NCBI GenBank assembly: GCA_963422465.1
Contig: OY730174.1
Location: forward strand, 1,922,001-1,986,000
Origin: Lichina pygmaea
Lineage: Eukaryota; Ascomycota; Lichinomycetes; Lichinales; Lichinaceae
Direction: 5' to 3'
DNA: 64,000 bases
The notes under the pieces were generated by a model, which made no database searches, was not told where the DNA came from, and saw only the letters and a program-made list of their open reading frames with translations. Below are positions 24,581 to 37,800 of the stretch, piece after piece. Position 1 is the first letter of the stretch. Every line of letters starts with the position of its first letter. A program made the position numbers and the translations under genes.

Positions 24581-26084
24581 GGGCGTGGGCGGGGCCGAGT
24601 CCCATCACGATGGCAACGGCGGGTCTACCTCACGGTACGGAGTACATACGTACGGGTGCCGGAGATATTGGGTCCGATGGTTCGGGTCTGCCCTCGCCTA
24701 CGAGGTAGTACAGCGGAGCCGACCCTCGCTAGGGCTTAGTCATCACATGGGGACGGCCGGGCCCTGACATGGAAGACTTTCGGGAAATTGGCCACAGATT
24801 ATGCTTCTCGGCGGCTTTTCTTCTCTTCCCCGGTGCGGTGCGGGACGAGACGAGCTATCGTTTGCTGTAGCGGTCCGGAGCCCATAGCCCGGGTGGGTGT
24901 GACGTCTCGTTGCAGCCGATGGTGGGGGTACCCTGACCGACGGGGTGGACGACGGATGAGTAATACGCATACGAGGTACGTAACGCACTGTACGTATGTA
25001 CCCTTCCTTGTCTTCGTACCCTTGTGTACGTACTGTAGGTACTCCTGTACCCCTCATAAATCTTGTAGCGACTAAGTGCGTTGCGTACATAGGTAGGTAT
25101 GGAAGTACGGAAGTACCCCCGTAACAGTACACTTGTAAAACTTGATACAGATCAGATCAGTAGTGATGGCTATCTTTAAACGTAAAGGCCAGTGCAAGTG
25201 CATCACGATACACGGAAGTACTCTGTACATCCTCTTCGGTCGCCACCCCCACCATGTTCGAACTGGCAGCTCCATGTTGATACTTACGACACCGTAGCCT
25301 TTCCACACTGCTCGATCGTATCTGGTGAGCATCGCAGCACGGTCCTCGACTCTCGATCCTACGTATGGGGACCCCTGCAGCGAGAATCGAGCCCGGGGAC
25401 GATCAAGGCGACCGAAGCGGCTTGCCGACAACAAGATCCGCCATGCTTTTTAATGTGGCACGTCGACCCGATGGGGCTCCATCTTTTGCTCTCTTGGCCG
25501 CCACCGGAGCCCGTCCCTGTGGCTGTGGGGGACTTTGGACGGTCTTGTTGCCCGCAAGAAAGGCTTTCCTTCTTCTCGGGCGAAAAACGGAATCGAAGCC
25601 GGCAGGCGAGCTCGTCCCAGCCGGAAGGAACCTCACGACTTTCCGCTTCGGTGGTTTGCGCGTCGACGGGGTGGTGGATGCGAGACGGAGTGCTACGTAC
25701 CACTGCTGACTCATCTGGTTTGCTTACGTAAATGCGTCTGTACTGTACCGAGTACAAATGTGCCGGTCAGTCCGTCGCAGTCTGGGGGAGAGACTCCAGG
25801 ACTTTGGCAAACGATAGCAAAGTTTTTAGTGTTCTACAACATAGTATCATAAGTCGCTACATTCGTATCGACTGACCTACTGAACTGATGAGCCCAACAC
25901 CCAACTAACACCGTATCCCCCCCTGTCAGAAGGCCCAAGCCAAAAGACCCGACAGGTCTGATCACGTGATCGGAGCTGCTCCTGTCCGATTACGTAAGGC
26001 TGCACCTAAAACCCTAAAGCTGCTGATTAATGCTGACTAATGCTGACTAATACGCAGCTGGCCCCGCCTGCTGTAGGCTCACGC

Positions 26085-26690
26085 CTCATGCAGTAATTAG
26101 CAGTACGCACTGCAGTAGCAGCAGTAGTTGTGGTGGAAGCAGCTGCAGTAGCACCAAACACGGCAGTACGTAGCAGCAGTCGCAGCGGGAATCAAAGCGA
26201 TCACAGCGGTAGCTGTAGCAGCAATCGCAACGTTACAGTACGTAGCCGTAGTCGTCACAGGAGTAGCGGCAGCGGAAGCAAAGCTGTAGCAGGACCGGTG
26301 GTGGTGGTTGCAGCAGAAGTAGCAGTAGCGGCAGCAACCGCGGTAGGACCGATACAGTAGCAGCAGTTGTAGCATGAGTCAAAACAATGATAGCAGTGGT
26401 TGCGGCAATGATTGTGACGGGAGTAGCAGTGACAGGAGTAGCAGTGGCAGCAGGAGGAGTAGTGGCAGTGGTAGCAGTCGTTAGCAGGAGTCGTAGCAGC
26501 AGTCAAAGCAACGATAGCAGCAAGTTGTAGCGGAAGCATTGGCAGTGCGATACCCCATCGTGCTGTAGTGGCGATGACTGTAGCGATGGCCGTAGCAACG
26601 GTTGTAGCAACGGCTGTAGCAGGAACGGCAGCAGTTGTAGCAGCTGTAGCAGGGGCAAGGGCAGGGGTGGCGACGGTTCAGCCACTTCGA
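26085..26690 (+). repeat. Degenerate (GTAGCAGCA)-like tract, about 600 bp
   Basis: Dominated by GTAGCA, GCAGTA, GTTGTAGCA and GTGGCAG in no fixed phase, with a three-base periodicity. It begins near a TAATTAGCAGTACG segment and runs to the 3' end of the SOK1 coding region. All six frames are interrupted, so it looks like a decayed or continually reshuffled trinucleotide expansion rather than a gene. Confidence 0.75.
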
Positions 26691-26704
26691 CCACCGTCAC
26701 CACT

Positions 26705-29700
26705 TCATCCGCTACCACCACTGCCACGGCTACCACCACCGGCAACAGCACCGCCCCTGGCAGCCATGTCGTCGTACCACGGCGCGTGCGCGGCCCGATC
26801 GACGTCTCCGACGCGACGAACGTCGTCGGCGAGCTCGGCGATGCGGCCCACGAACTCGCACATGCCGCTTGCGACGAGGCGGTCGTTGCCGTTGGCGGCG
26901 GGGGCGGTGCCAGCGATTCTCCCCGGGGCGGTGCCAGCGCCAAACCCTTCGACGGTGGTGCTGTTGATGTTGCCTGTGACGCTGGAACTCGAGCTGGAAC
27001 CGGAGCTGGAACTCGAGCTTGCTGGAGGAGCGGGCAGAGTACTCGTACCGCTCCTAGCGCTGGGAGACGCGAATAGATTCGTGTTTGCGGGCGAACTCGA
27101 GGATGGCTGGTGTTGCTGGTGGTGGTGGTGGTGGTGCACGTTGCTGCTGGTAGCGGCGACGGCGGCAGAAGAAAAAGCAGAAGGAGAGGAGGAGGACGAC
27201 ATCATCAGTCGTGACAAGACATGTGTCCGTAGTCGATGGAACAGGAGCCGCATGACCGGGTCCGTCAACGTGCGCGACTGCGCTTGCGACACGAATCGGT
27301 TGATGAGCGTGCCGACGTGGGCCTTGACGGCCGGGGGGAGATTGTGCGCTGATTCGAGCACGGATTGAATGGCCGGTGCGAGGGGGGTTTGGGGATTGGT
27401 GGTGGTGGTGGTGGTGGTGGTGGTATGGTCGGCACGACCACCGTCACCGCCGCCACCACCACCACCACCACCACCGCCGTCTTTCAAAATCTCCCAGACC
27501 CGACTGGCCTCGGTCTTCCAAGGACTGCGCACGTCCCTCTTGAGCAGGTTCTTGGCGGACAGGAGGATGGCGGCGACGGTGACGATGCGCAGGGTGTCGG
27601 CGCGGGCGGCGGCGATGCGGTCGTGGTCGAGGCGCAGCGTCTCGGGGACGAGGTCGGGGTCGAGCGGGGCGACGGCGACGAAGAGGTCGGTGAGGCCCTG
27701 GAAGTAGATCCTGCGCGCGCTCGGCCGGTTGCCCGGGTGGTTGACGGCCTCGGGGTCGCGTCGGCTGGCCTCGGCGAAGACCTTGTCGCGCGCCTCGACC
27801 CACCACCGCTCCGTGCGCCGCAGGGTGACGTTTCCCTTCGCGAGGTCGTCGCCGAAACAGCGCGCCTCGTACGCCGGCGCCTCCGACAGCAGCTGCGGCG
27901 CCGACTCGCGCAGCAGGAAGTTGGCAAAGTCGAGCGACAGCAGGTCGATGACGTGCACGAGCCGCTCGAGCCGGTCGATCACGTCGTCGTGGTCGTCGCC
28001 GCCGTTCCCGTTGCCGCCGCGGTGCTGCGCGAGCGCGGCCACGTCCGGATCCCGAAAGGGCGCGCACAGCCGTGGCAGGATGGTCATCATGAAGTCGAAG
28101 AAGCGCTCGTAGCTGAAGTTGCCCATGGCGCACTCGCGCGCGACGACGTCCGGGTCGAGCGCCTCGGAGATGAGCACGTGCAGCGAGTTCCCGGGCGTCA
28201 GGAGCCGCAGCAGGCGCGACCGGATGTGCACCGTCATGACGACGATCCATCGCTCGCCCTGGCCGCGGTCGAGATCGGCCCGCATCTCGTCAAAGACCGA
28301 GTGGTGCACGTGTCGTCGCGGATCGGTGCCGGTGACGGCCATCTTGTCGACGTCGATGCGGTAGTCCTTGTTGATGGCCAGCTCGTGTATCAGCGTGCGG
28401 TTGTCCGGGATGACCGGGATCCCGCGTAGAATCTCTTCGAACGCTAGAGGATCGGTAGGAGCGGGAGGTGCTGACGGCACCGCCGTCGGCGCCGACGGTA
28501 CTGACTCCGGCGCTGTCGACTCGGCCGGCATCGAGCTTGGCATGTGCTGGTCGACCGCCAGATCTGCGGCGACGGACGACGACGACGGTGACGCCGCCGC
28601 CGCCGCCGCCGCTGCCGCCGCGCGCCCACGCGCGTCCTCGCCGGCCCGTCCGCGGTTCTTGCCGCTCCGCTGGCCTCGCCGGGCCTGGCGGACGGCGTCT
28701 CGGATCAGGAGCTTGGCCTTGTCCGGCCCGGCCAGGCGCTTGATCCTCGCGAGGAGCAAGATCTGGTTCTCGCGGATGCCGTCGCGGTACTCGGCCTCGA
28801 CGGCCTCCTCGCCCTCGTTCTTGACGGTCTGCCAGATGCGGTCGAGCTCGACGTACTGCGCCAGCATCGTCCGCAGCAGCGTGTCGGCGTCGTGCGCCTT
28901 CCAGGCCGAGAACGCGTTCACGAAGGCGTGGTAGGCGGCCGAGAGCGTGCGCGCTTGCTTCCTCGAGGGCCGGTGCCGGTTCGATGGCCCCAGACGCGAC
29001 AGCGTCTGCTCGAACGACCCCAGAACCTCCTGGGCTTTGCCGGCCAGGTCCTGCAGAGATGTCGACGTCAGCCTCGTCGCCCGCGAGCTGCGAGCCTGGC
29101 CTCACGACCGCTGCGACCCACCCGCTCTCGCTCGCCATCCTGGTTCAGCACCTGAACGGGATGGCCCAGGATCAGATACGCGCTCAGGAAGGTGCGCACC
29201 GCCGTCCGTTCGCCGAGCGGCAGCCCGTCGGCGCCCTGGACCTCGCATGCGCGTAGCGCCCGAGACGCGCAACACAGCACCCGGTCTTCGCCGAGCAGCG
29301 CGCCGACCTCCTCGAACCCGATGGTGCGGACCGCATCGGCGGTCAACCCGAGCCGGATAAAGGCGGTCACGGCGCGCCGCCGCTCGGCCCTCCTCCAGGC
29401 CCGCTGGATCGTGGTGGCCGCCTCGGAGGGATCGACGACCGGCGCCGCGGCGCTCGTCCGCAGCGCCCCCTCGCGCCTGACGCCGTCGCACCCCGGCCGC
29501 GGCACGCTGCCGGCTCGACCGCGCTTGAGCTGCTGTCTCTGGTACTCGGTCCGTCGTCGTTCGGCCTCGGCCAGTCTGTCCTGCATCTCGCCACGCAGCT
29601 TGCGGCCTTCGGCCTCCCTTCGCTCCTTGGTCTCCTCGGCGACGCGCTTGGCGCGCCGCACCTCCTCGGCGCACACGGCCGCCACCTGGGCCAGGTACTT

Positions 29701-30144
29701 CTGCCGCGCCTTCTCCGCCGCCGTGAATCGTTCCTCGAAGGTCGAGATGCGGCTGGTGGCGGCCTTGGCCATGGCGGCGCGGAGCCGGACCTGCTCGGCA
29801 TGCGCGGCCCTGTCGGCGAGTCGCGCCTTGCGGGACTCGAGGATCGAGGCGCGACGCAGCTGCTGGGCGACGTGGGCGCTCTGCGGTCGATGGTACGACC
29901 GATGCGAGTGGTGCGAGTGCGCCGAGGACATGGAGGTGCGACGCGAGGATGCGGCCGACGAACGACGGCGGTCGTTGCCAGCCTTCCCGCTGCGGTAGAT
30001 CCGTGCGGCGATGCGCGGTGGCGGCGGCAGCAGCACCCGACTCGAGTCGTCCGAGGCGATGAGGCCAAAGTCCGCTTCGACGAAGGTGTCCTGCTTCTCC
30101 ACGCCGGGTCGAAGGCCTTGCATGTCGGCGTCGGTGTCGGACAT
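26705..30144 (-). CDS. SOK1: TCP11/SOK1-family protein
   Basis: Two exons (30144-29122, 29050-26705) around a 71-nt intron give about 1,122 residues. The family includes yeast Sok1, isolated as a suppressor of cAMP-dependent kinase defects, and animal TCP11. The first third has an Arg/Ala/Glu-rich predicted coiled coil and an IQ-like motif, TTIQRAWRRAERRR, near residue 240. After the junction come AYHAFVNAFSAWKAHDADTL and then the TCP11 domain. That domain starts around residue 550 (IPVIPDNRTLIHELAINKDY) and includes IVVMTVHIRSRLLRLLTPGN and ALDPDVVARECAMGNFSYER. It closes with EFVGRIAELADDVRRVG near the C-terminus. Inserted runs of Ala, Gly, Thr, His and Ser are unusually many. The 5' end faces RPE1 across a 566-bp shared upstream region. 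Confidence 0.88.
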
Positions 30145-30710
30145 GGCGGCGCTCAAACTGCGTCCGACGCGCTGGTGGTGTTCCTTCGTGGGACCAAGCA
30201 AGCCTGGGCAGACAGTGGCACACTTTTGCTGAGGGCACTCGTATCTCGACGCACGAATGCGGACAGGATCCGGGCGGCGTCGCGGCTCGGGAAATACGTC
30301 AGCGGGGGATGTTGAACAGGCCGCATCAAGCCGAGGGATCCATCAAGGCGGGGTTGGAGTTTTGGCAGACAGCAGCACAGCAGTGATCAGCTCACTCGAT
30401 AGGATCGTGAATAGGATCTCGATTCACTTGACCGTGCGAGTGTCTGCACAGGCACTCCGTCTCCATCCATCTTGAAAGAAAGTCGAGATCAGCTGGTGCA
30501 CGATCGTAACAAAACTCATGAGACGTTCATCCCGCGTGAGGAAACGGAGGAAGTCACGCATGACTTTTGTGCATCTTATGTCTGGTTTCCTTTCAGCCGG
30601 TTCCGGTCGACGCCTCTCCTTCCTCGAATGCCAGCTCGGACGATGACCCCCAGGTAGAGGCACCTCACGACCTGGCCGAGGCCGGAAGGGGAAAGGGACG
30701 AGCAGCAGGC
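30145..30710. promoter_or_regulatory. Shared divergent upstream region SOK1/RPE1
   Basis: 566 bp between two divergent ATGs. I see no repeat, gene or motif I can name. It presumably contains both promoters. Confidence 0.5.
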
Positions 30711-31668
30711 ATGCGAGAGCCACCGGCAGCGATCATCGCGCCGTCGATTCTTGCCGCAGACTTTTCCGCACTCGGTCAAGCATGTTCGCGCGCGATCGAG
30801 TGCGACAGCGACTGGCTCCACATCGACATCATGGACGGTGTGCTGCTCTGAGATGACGCCACAGAGGCTGTGTTTCCGTGGCTTACGACGGGCCAACAGG
30901 TCATTTCGTGCCGAACCTCACCTTCGGCCCTCCGATGGTCGCGAGTCTGCGGCATCATGTGGCCCCGCCGCGGTCGGTGCACGGACGGGGCACCTTCGAC
31001 TGCCACATGATGATCGCCGAAGTACGTCTTGCGCATCCGGTCGTGGCTGGTGTGGCCCGCGCGGCGAGCTCACTGCCAGCCGCAGCCCAAGAAGTGGGTC
31101 AAGGAGTTCAAAGAGGCCGGCTGTGACCTCTACTGCTTTCACTACGAGGCTGCCGTCGAGTCGTCGGCGGCCGAGAACCCCGCCGACCGGTCAGACCGAC
31201 ACACGAACCCCAAGGAGCTGATCCGATACATCCACGAGCACGGCATGCAGGCAGGCATCGCCATCAAACCTGACACGTCGGTCGATGTTCTCTGGGACAT
31301 CCTCGAGAACCCCGAGGCGGCAGAAACACCCGACGTGCGTCCCCCGAGCCCGCTCGGTCTCCTCTTCGTCTTTTGCTGATCAGGGTGTGCCTCCACAGAT
31401 GGTCCTGGTCATGACGGTCTATCCCGGGTTCGGCGGGCAGAAGTTCATGGCGTCGGAGCTGCCCAAGGTCAAGGCCGTCCGCGAACGGTATCCGCATCTG
31501 CACATCGAGGTGGACGGCGGCGTCGGGCCGAGCACGATCGACCAGGTGGCCGACGCCGGCGCCAACGTCATCGTCGCAGGCTCGGCCGTCTTTGGCGCGT
31601 CCGATCCCGGCGCCGTCATCCAGGCCTTGCGGAAGGCAGTCGAGCAGCGCCGGGGCGTCCGTGGGTGA
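30711..31668 (+). CDS. RPE1: Ribulose-phosphate 3-epimerase
   Basis: It interconverts ribulose-5-phosphate and xylulose-5-phosphate in the non-oxidative pentose phosphate pathway, in the cytosol. Four exons (30711-30837, 30900-31021, 31080-31334, 31399-31668) join in frame to about 257 residues, typical for this TIM-barrel family. Catalytic and metal-binding stretches are complete: [33 protein letters not shown] (made across intron 1), [32 protein letters not shown] and the phosphate-binding [13 protein letters not shown]. Intron 2 splicing as drawn leaves two extra residues after MIAE compared with homologues, so its acceptor may lie a few bases away. It is divergent from the SOK1 gene. Confidence 0.96.
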
Positions 31669-32235
31669 TAGAGTCCGAGCCTCCTCGTCTTTCTTCCTCT
31701 CCATCTTCTTCTCTCCTCATTTTCCTCTCCTTCTTTCTTTCCTCGATTCTTCTCTCTGACCCGGTGGTGTACGAATCCTTGAGAATCTTCTGTCTTCTCA
31801 CGCGATCACGACGAAGCCGTGGGTTTGACCCTGCAGCATTCTGAACACAGACACAGTCTGTGTCTTACTCGCGGATCGTCGTGTTGTATGTATTTTCTTC
31901 GGGCCAATGCAAGGGCTGGTCATCTGGCTCGTCATCTGGCCGAGGTGCATGCCCGCGGCAGACTGGGCTCGTCACGTACTGTATCGTGGGGTTTTGGCTT
32001 GTGCTCTGCTCTGTTCTGCTGTGCTCTGTTGCGCTTTGCTTTGTTGTTGGACTCTTCTCCAACAACACTGCTTTTCCGATGGTGATCCGTCGGGCTCGTA
32101 CCAGCCATGTTCTAGCGTCTTGCTCGCCCTCGCCCTTTCCTCTCGTCATCTCTCTTCGTTCTCGTTTCCGTCGTCATCCTCTGCACCGTCTCTCTGACCC
32201 ACTTGGCCTTCTTCGTCCTCTTCATGGCTCCTACT

Positions 32236-32272
<37 letters not shown>

Positions 32273-33288
32273 CGCTCTCCTCAGCCCTCTTCTTCACCTC
32301 GTCGCCTCGTCGCCTCGTCATGTGCTTATCTAATTCACTTATTCACATCCTACCTCAGTCTCCGACCCTTACACTTCTCATACTTCTCCACCACCATCTT
32401 CATCATACACCACCTTCTTGCTCCCTCCACCCTCCGTATCCTAGCATCCCCGAGCTTCTATCTGAGCCCAAACAAACCCCCTATTTCCCACCATCTCCCA
32501 CAATCCCCTGCCAGACCAAATACTCGTATATCTGCCGGTGCCTACGAATCACATGCTTCTTGCATGTCTCGAGCCACACCCGAAACCCCAGAGCTACTGT
32601 ACCGTAGCACGCGTAGGTACTTTTCAAGCTACAGCGTAGCCTAGGCCCTTCTGGGATCGACCAAGGCTTGCACTCGTCACGCTTGTCTATGTTCTCGGGG
32701 TACATACCCACAGACCCAGGGACTGATACTGATACTGGTAATTTGAGGGAACAACGGAGTACGACTACTCTGTACGTAGCTTGCTCCATCTTGGACTCTA
32801 GAGTCAGCGTACACCACTACAGTACGCCCTTGACCGGGTGCTTTGTCACGTCAACAAAGACTTGTCGGTTGCAACCAGTGCCGTTTGCGGTCTTCCTTTA
32901 CTGTACGTAGACGAAGAGCGTGAGATGGAAGAGCAAGAGAGGAGAGAGACAGGTCAAGATGAGCTACGGAATACACGTGCAGTGCTTACAGTATGTACTG
33001 CGCGGAACTTGCACCATCTCGAGGAACAACGGGTGGGAATGGCTGTGCTGTAGGGTTCCAACGTCGTTCGAGACATGATCCTCGTGATGTTGAGTGCGCA
33101 TCGTCAGAGCGATCAGAGCAAAAGAGTGCTGCGAGAACGGCAGAATGTTTACAGTAAAGTGGACGCGCAGGGACAAAGTCGACCCGCTTCGGAATCTGGC
33201 AAATCATTTGAAAGATTCTTTGCAAGAACGGACTATCGTACAAGAACGTCGCTCGGACAGACAGTCGTAGCAAGAGACGTCATGTCGT
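31669..33288. other. Intergenic, pyrimidine-rich
   Basis: 1.6 kb with no recognised gene. It is strongly CT-biased on the plus strand for the first kilobase, with a (CT)n run at about 32240-32268. The right part has GTAC-rich short palindromes. Confidence 0.5.
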
Positions 33289-34894
33289 CTAGGAGCGATA
33301 GCCGTACATAGACTCGGACGGCTGCGCAGACTCAGACGGCTGCGAGGACTCGGACGGCTGTGCGGACTCGGACGGCTGCGCGGACTCGGACAGCTGCGAG
33401 GACTCGGACGGCTGCGCGGACTCGGTCGAGAGGGTGACGAAGCCGGTGCTTGCGACACCAGTCGGTTGCGTATCGGTGCCGTTGCCGTAAGGCCCGCTGC
33501 TGATGGTCGGTGACACCTCCGAGGAGAGCTCCGCCGAGGACTCCTCCGACGTGGGCTCCGCCGAGGTGGGCTCGGGATCGGCGGTGACGGTCTGGCAGAT
33601 GGAGGGTTAGCTCATGTCGACTCCGAACGAGACGTAGATGCAACGTACCACCGTGACGACTTCCTTGCCGGTCACCGTCACGGTCGACGGGATCGGGCAC
33701 GATTCCGACTCGGGCTCGACGGCGGGTTCCTCCGACTCCACGGCGGGTTCCTCCGACTCCACGGCGGGTCCTTCGCCGGGAGAGGCGGCGCTCGTGGCCT
33801 CGGCGGGGGTGCCGGTGGCCTCGACGGGAGTGCCTTCGCCGACCGGGACGGCCGAGACGGTGATGAACTGGGTCGAGGTCGACTCGATGGTGGTGAAGCT
33901 GGTGCTGTCGCTCTCGACCTCGGGCACCTTGACGGCAGGAGACTCGCCGGCCGGAGATTCCTCCCCGTCGGCAGGGGTCTCGCCGGCCGGGGATTCCTCA
34001 GTGTCCGAAGGGGTCTCGCCGGCCGGAGATTCCTCCTCGTCGGCGGGGGCCTCGCCGGCCGGAGATTCCTCGGTGTCGACAGGAGTCTCGCCGGCCGGGG
34101 AGGTCTCGGGGGTCGCGAAGACCGTCTGGAAGACGTGAGCTTTCATCGCGGTCCGAGCGACCGAGGGGCCGAACGCTTACCTCCGTCTGGGTTCGGGTGG
34201 ACTGCACGCGGACGGTGGTCGTGACGACCGTGGTCGACTCGCCGGCGCCGAGCGTGTAGGTCAGGGTCTCGTCGACCTCCTCCGAGAAGGTGACGGTCGA
34301 GGTCTGATTGGCAGGGACCGACAGCGAGGGCGAGGAACCGGTGCCGAGGGGCGGCGAGGTGGGGACCGCATCCTCGGTCGAGCTGACGCCGTAGTCGGAC
34401 TCGGCGGGGACCGAGTCCTCGGTCGAACTGACGCCGGTGTCGGACGCGGCGGGGACCGAATCCTCGGTCGAGCTGACGCCAGTGTCGGGCGAGGTGGGGA
34501 CCGCATCCTCGGTCGAGCTGACGCCGGTGTCAGACTCGGCGGGGACCGAGTCCTCCGTCGAGCTAGGACCGGCGTCAGGCGCGGCGGGATCCGAGCTCGC
34601 GGCGGCGGCGTCGTCGTCGGTGGCCTTCGAGACGGGGCAGACCGTGGTGGAGACGGGGACGACGACGGTCGAGATGACAGTCGACGACTCCGGGCAGGCG
34701 GTCACTTCGGGTTCGCAGCTCGTGACCGTGACGAGCGAGGTCGAGTAGACCGTCGACGTCGTCAGCGGCTCGCTCGAGACGGTCATGTTGTCGCTGCGAC
34801 GGTAGTAGTGATGCGCATGGCGCTGGTGGAGATGGCTACCGGCCTGGGCCGTCGCGGCCAGAGCGACGACGGCGATGGCGCTGAGGGGCTGCAT
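33289..34894 (-). CDS. Secreted, repeat-built Ser/Thr/Pro/Glu-rich protein
   Basis: Three exons (34894-34181, 34125-33649, 33591-33289) with 55- and 57-nt introns give 497 residues. A signal peptide is clear: MQPLSAIAVVALAATAQAG. After a Ser/Thr-Val-rich region with a few Cys come four repeat families in order: five 15-residue units of the SSTEDSVPAESDTGV type, five 12-residue ESPAGETPXDXE units, three AVESEEP units and eight six-residue (S/A)QPSES units. It looks like a cell-wall or adhesin-like surface protein. The C-terminus (SESMYGYRS) has no hydrophobic tail, so a GPI anchor is not supported unless a further exon was missed. I do not recognise a named family. Confidence 0.75.
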
Positions 34895-37800
34895 GGTTGA
34901 ATTTCGGGTATATCGACTGGAAGATGATCGCTCGACGTGTTCTTTCGAGATGGTCGGGTCGTCGACGACCGGATCGGACGATGTCTTCGGGCGTCGTTGG
35001 CGATCCCTGACCGACCAAGATGTTTTGGATCAATCTCACCGAGACGATCGTGAAATCGAGAGATGGACGGCGCACGAATCAAAGAATGTCGGCTTTCAAA
35101 AGAGTGAAATTCTCTACGAGAGAGAGGAAGAGACCGACGATCGAGACGGAAGAGAGCGTGTGTGTACGGTGGTGGTGGTGGAGGAGGAGGAGGAGAAGAG
35201 AAAAGAAGAGGAGAGGCGTGCCGGGGGAGGGAGATGGATTATATGAGAGACCGGCTAGGGCATGGGCCACGCGCCAACGTGATAAGCAGGTACGGCGGGC
35301 TACCGACCGGTACCTGGATTCTCGTGTCGGGACACGCCGTCTCACGAGTTGCGGCAGGTACCGACAGCCCGCAGCTGAGCCGGGCCGCTAGCCAACACCT
35401 CGTTAAATTAGAGGACCTGAACGACGAGGAAGGCGGCAGAAATTAAGAAAACGGCGGTGGCATGACATCAAATCAGAAGGGCGGGATCGGACAGGGCCAC
35501 GACCGCGACAGGCCTCCTCACCGTCACCGTCCGGATGCCGACGGACGGCCCCGGGCGACCAAGGCAGTACGTATCTACGCGTAGCAGCCCGATCGCGCAG
35601 AGCCATCTCCATCAGGACACGCCGTTCGGTGTCCATTTCACTGCAGCTTGGTATGCAAGATGGCGTCCGAGTTGGTCTTCCAGCTTCGGCTGACACGGTG
35701 CTGACCGTAGAAGCTGCACGGCCGGCCAGGAACCAGATCGAACCGACATCACAAAAAGGAAAGCAACATCGTGGCGTGCCCATCGGCCATGCGTCCGAAT
35801 AGGACGCAGCCATGTCGACGACAGACCCATCCTGAGCCGGTGCATGCAGCTCAGCAGCAGCCAGGCACTGCCAGGGCAGCTTACATGGGTGCGTGTTGTC
35901 GTATCTCACTTCTGCATCCCTGCGCACTGGCGAGGGCAAGCGTGATGACGCTCGGGTCCGTGCTGGCTTCCCGCCTTTGTCAACCGAACGCGAATGCGCG
36001 CCGAGATGAGATAGCTCAGGTACGTCGGCCCTGCCATTGGCTCGTCTGCCGCATCGTCTGCTGGTCCACGGCGGTCGGCTCCGGCGAATGCGACGGCCTC
36101 GGAGGTCTGACGCCCCCGCAGGAGACGCGAGAGGCGAAAGGAGAGCCCGGATCGTGAGAGCGACCGTCTTCGTCGTCCTGGGCCGGACGAAAGAGGTCCG
36201 GCGGCGCTAGGTCGCAGAGTTGACGCCCTGCGACGGCAGGCCGCTCCAGCAGAGGCGTCCCCAAGAGCGAATCCAACCTGATTGGGGAATTCAACCAAGG
36301 TTCATGGCCCAGCCCGCCCTCACGCGCTATCGAATCTCGTTCGCGGCATTGCCAAGTCTCCACCGTCCACACGCACCCGGTATGGCAATTCCACTGGCTG
36401 AAAGCACTGCTACAACGGTACGTACGTACCTTCGTACGTACGTACGACACTGTCTTTGACAAGACATGTTCTACCTCCGTACGGGAGCTTGTTGCCAAGA
36501 AGCGTCCGGACACCCGACTCGTCAAGGGAGTGTTTGGATCGGCCAACACCGCTCGAGTGTTTGAGACTGATTTACGCGCGTGGTGATCAGATGCAAGAGA
36601 CATCTGTCACGCGCCAGACGATCCCTAAAGGAGAGCTGGAGAACGTCGTCTGCCTGAAAGACTCCTTTCAAAGCTGTCTGATGCCTTGAAGACTCGATTG
36701 CCGAATTCATCAAAAGGTCAACCCCATGGCCCGGCCAGGTAGAAGCTGCAAGAATGCAGACAGCAGCACAGAAATCAAAGTCGGCGAAAGGACCAACAAT
36801 TGCTCCGGCACCCCCCTGCCCACCCCCCAACCCGGCCATCACGGCCCCTCAGGCGGAGTTCTAGAACTCGAATAGCCGAGGCGTCATAACTCTTGGGAGC
36901 ATCACACCAGACGCGCTTCTTGATCGCATCTTTATCGGGACACATCTGGTGTCTAGGTCTATGCTCCTATGTTCAGACCTCGTCTTTGAGGTCATACATG
37001 GCTTTCCGGAGGGGGTGGAGGACTCTGTCGGACTTGGTCGGAGGGTCAGACTGCAGAGTCGGTCTGGGGGGGCCGACTTTTCAAGGCCTCATGAGTACTT
37101 ATCTGCTCCGGCGCGATGGGACGGACATGAAAGTACTCGTGTTCGGTGCAAGCGAAGGGGGTATGGAAGCACTCGTACGTTACGTACGTTACGTACTTTA
37201 GAAGGGCATGAAAGGGCACCGTGCGTTCTGTAGAAGAGAGCCCGGGGGGGGGACACACCACTCGTACGAGTAGAGGGGGGTACCAGACATTATCAGACCC
37301 ATTTTCCAGACGACCCTTCCCCCCTTCCACTTCACGCCAGGTTCAAGATCAGACGTGTCGGAAAGTGGACCGCAAGGGTTCCCTTCGACTATGCGGCCTA
37401 CGTCACCGTTGATCCTGACGGGCTTTGCGCTGGACATACCTTCAAAGAAGGCCCGACTGGAATAAACAGCGGAAGGACCGGGCTTGCCTTTCGACAGAGC
37501 TTGAGGATGCTGAAGCGAAGGGTCTTTTAGACGACGACGATCCCACGATCAGGGACGACCTCGACCCAGCCGCAGACCAGCCGGATTTGCGACCACTCGT
37601 CTCTCAAGCAGAGAGACGAATGCGGAGCGCGATCCGACATCAGATTGCGTGATCGCACTGCTTTGTGGGCCCGGTCGGCTGCCGAAGCAGTCCAACACAG
37701 GAGGAGGAGGGCGCTCTGCCATGGCTCCTCCTTCCTCGCAAGAATATTCGAGCTGGAGAGTTTTTCGACGCAGTCGTAGCTCGAGCCCCGGAGAAGTACT

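Larger units (their letters stand above)
24050..26704. other. Long intergenic region, repeat-rich
   Basis: No gene recognised in about 2.65 kb. It holds a (CTG)13 run at 24541-24580 and GTAC/TACGTA-rich patches at 24.64 kb and 24.97-25.25 kb. AT-richer sequence lies around 25.7-26.1 kb, with three short copies of CTGATTAATG-like sequence near 26031-26055. The right end is a 600-bp GTAGCAG-type tract. Confidence 0.55.
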
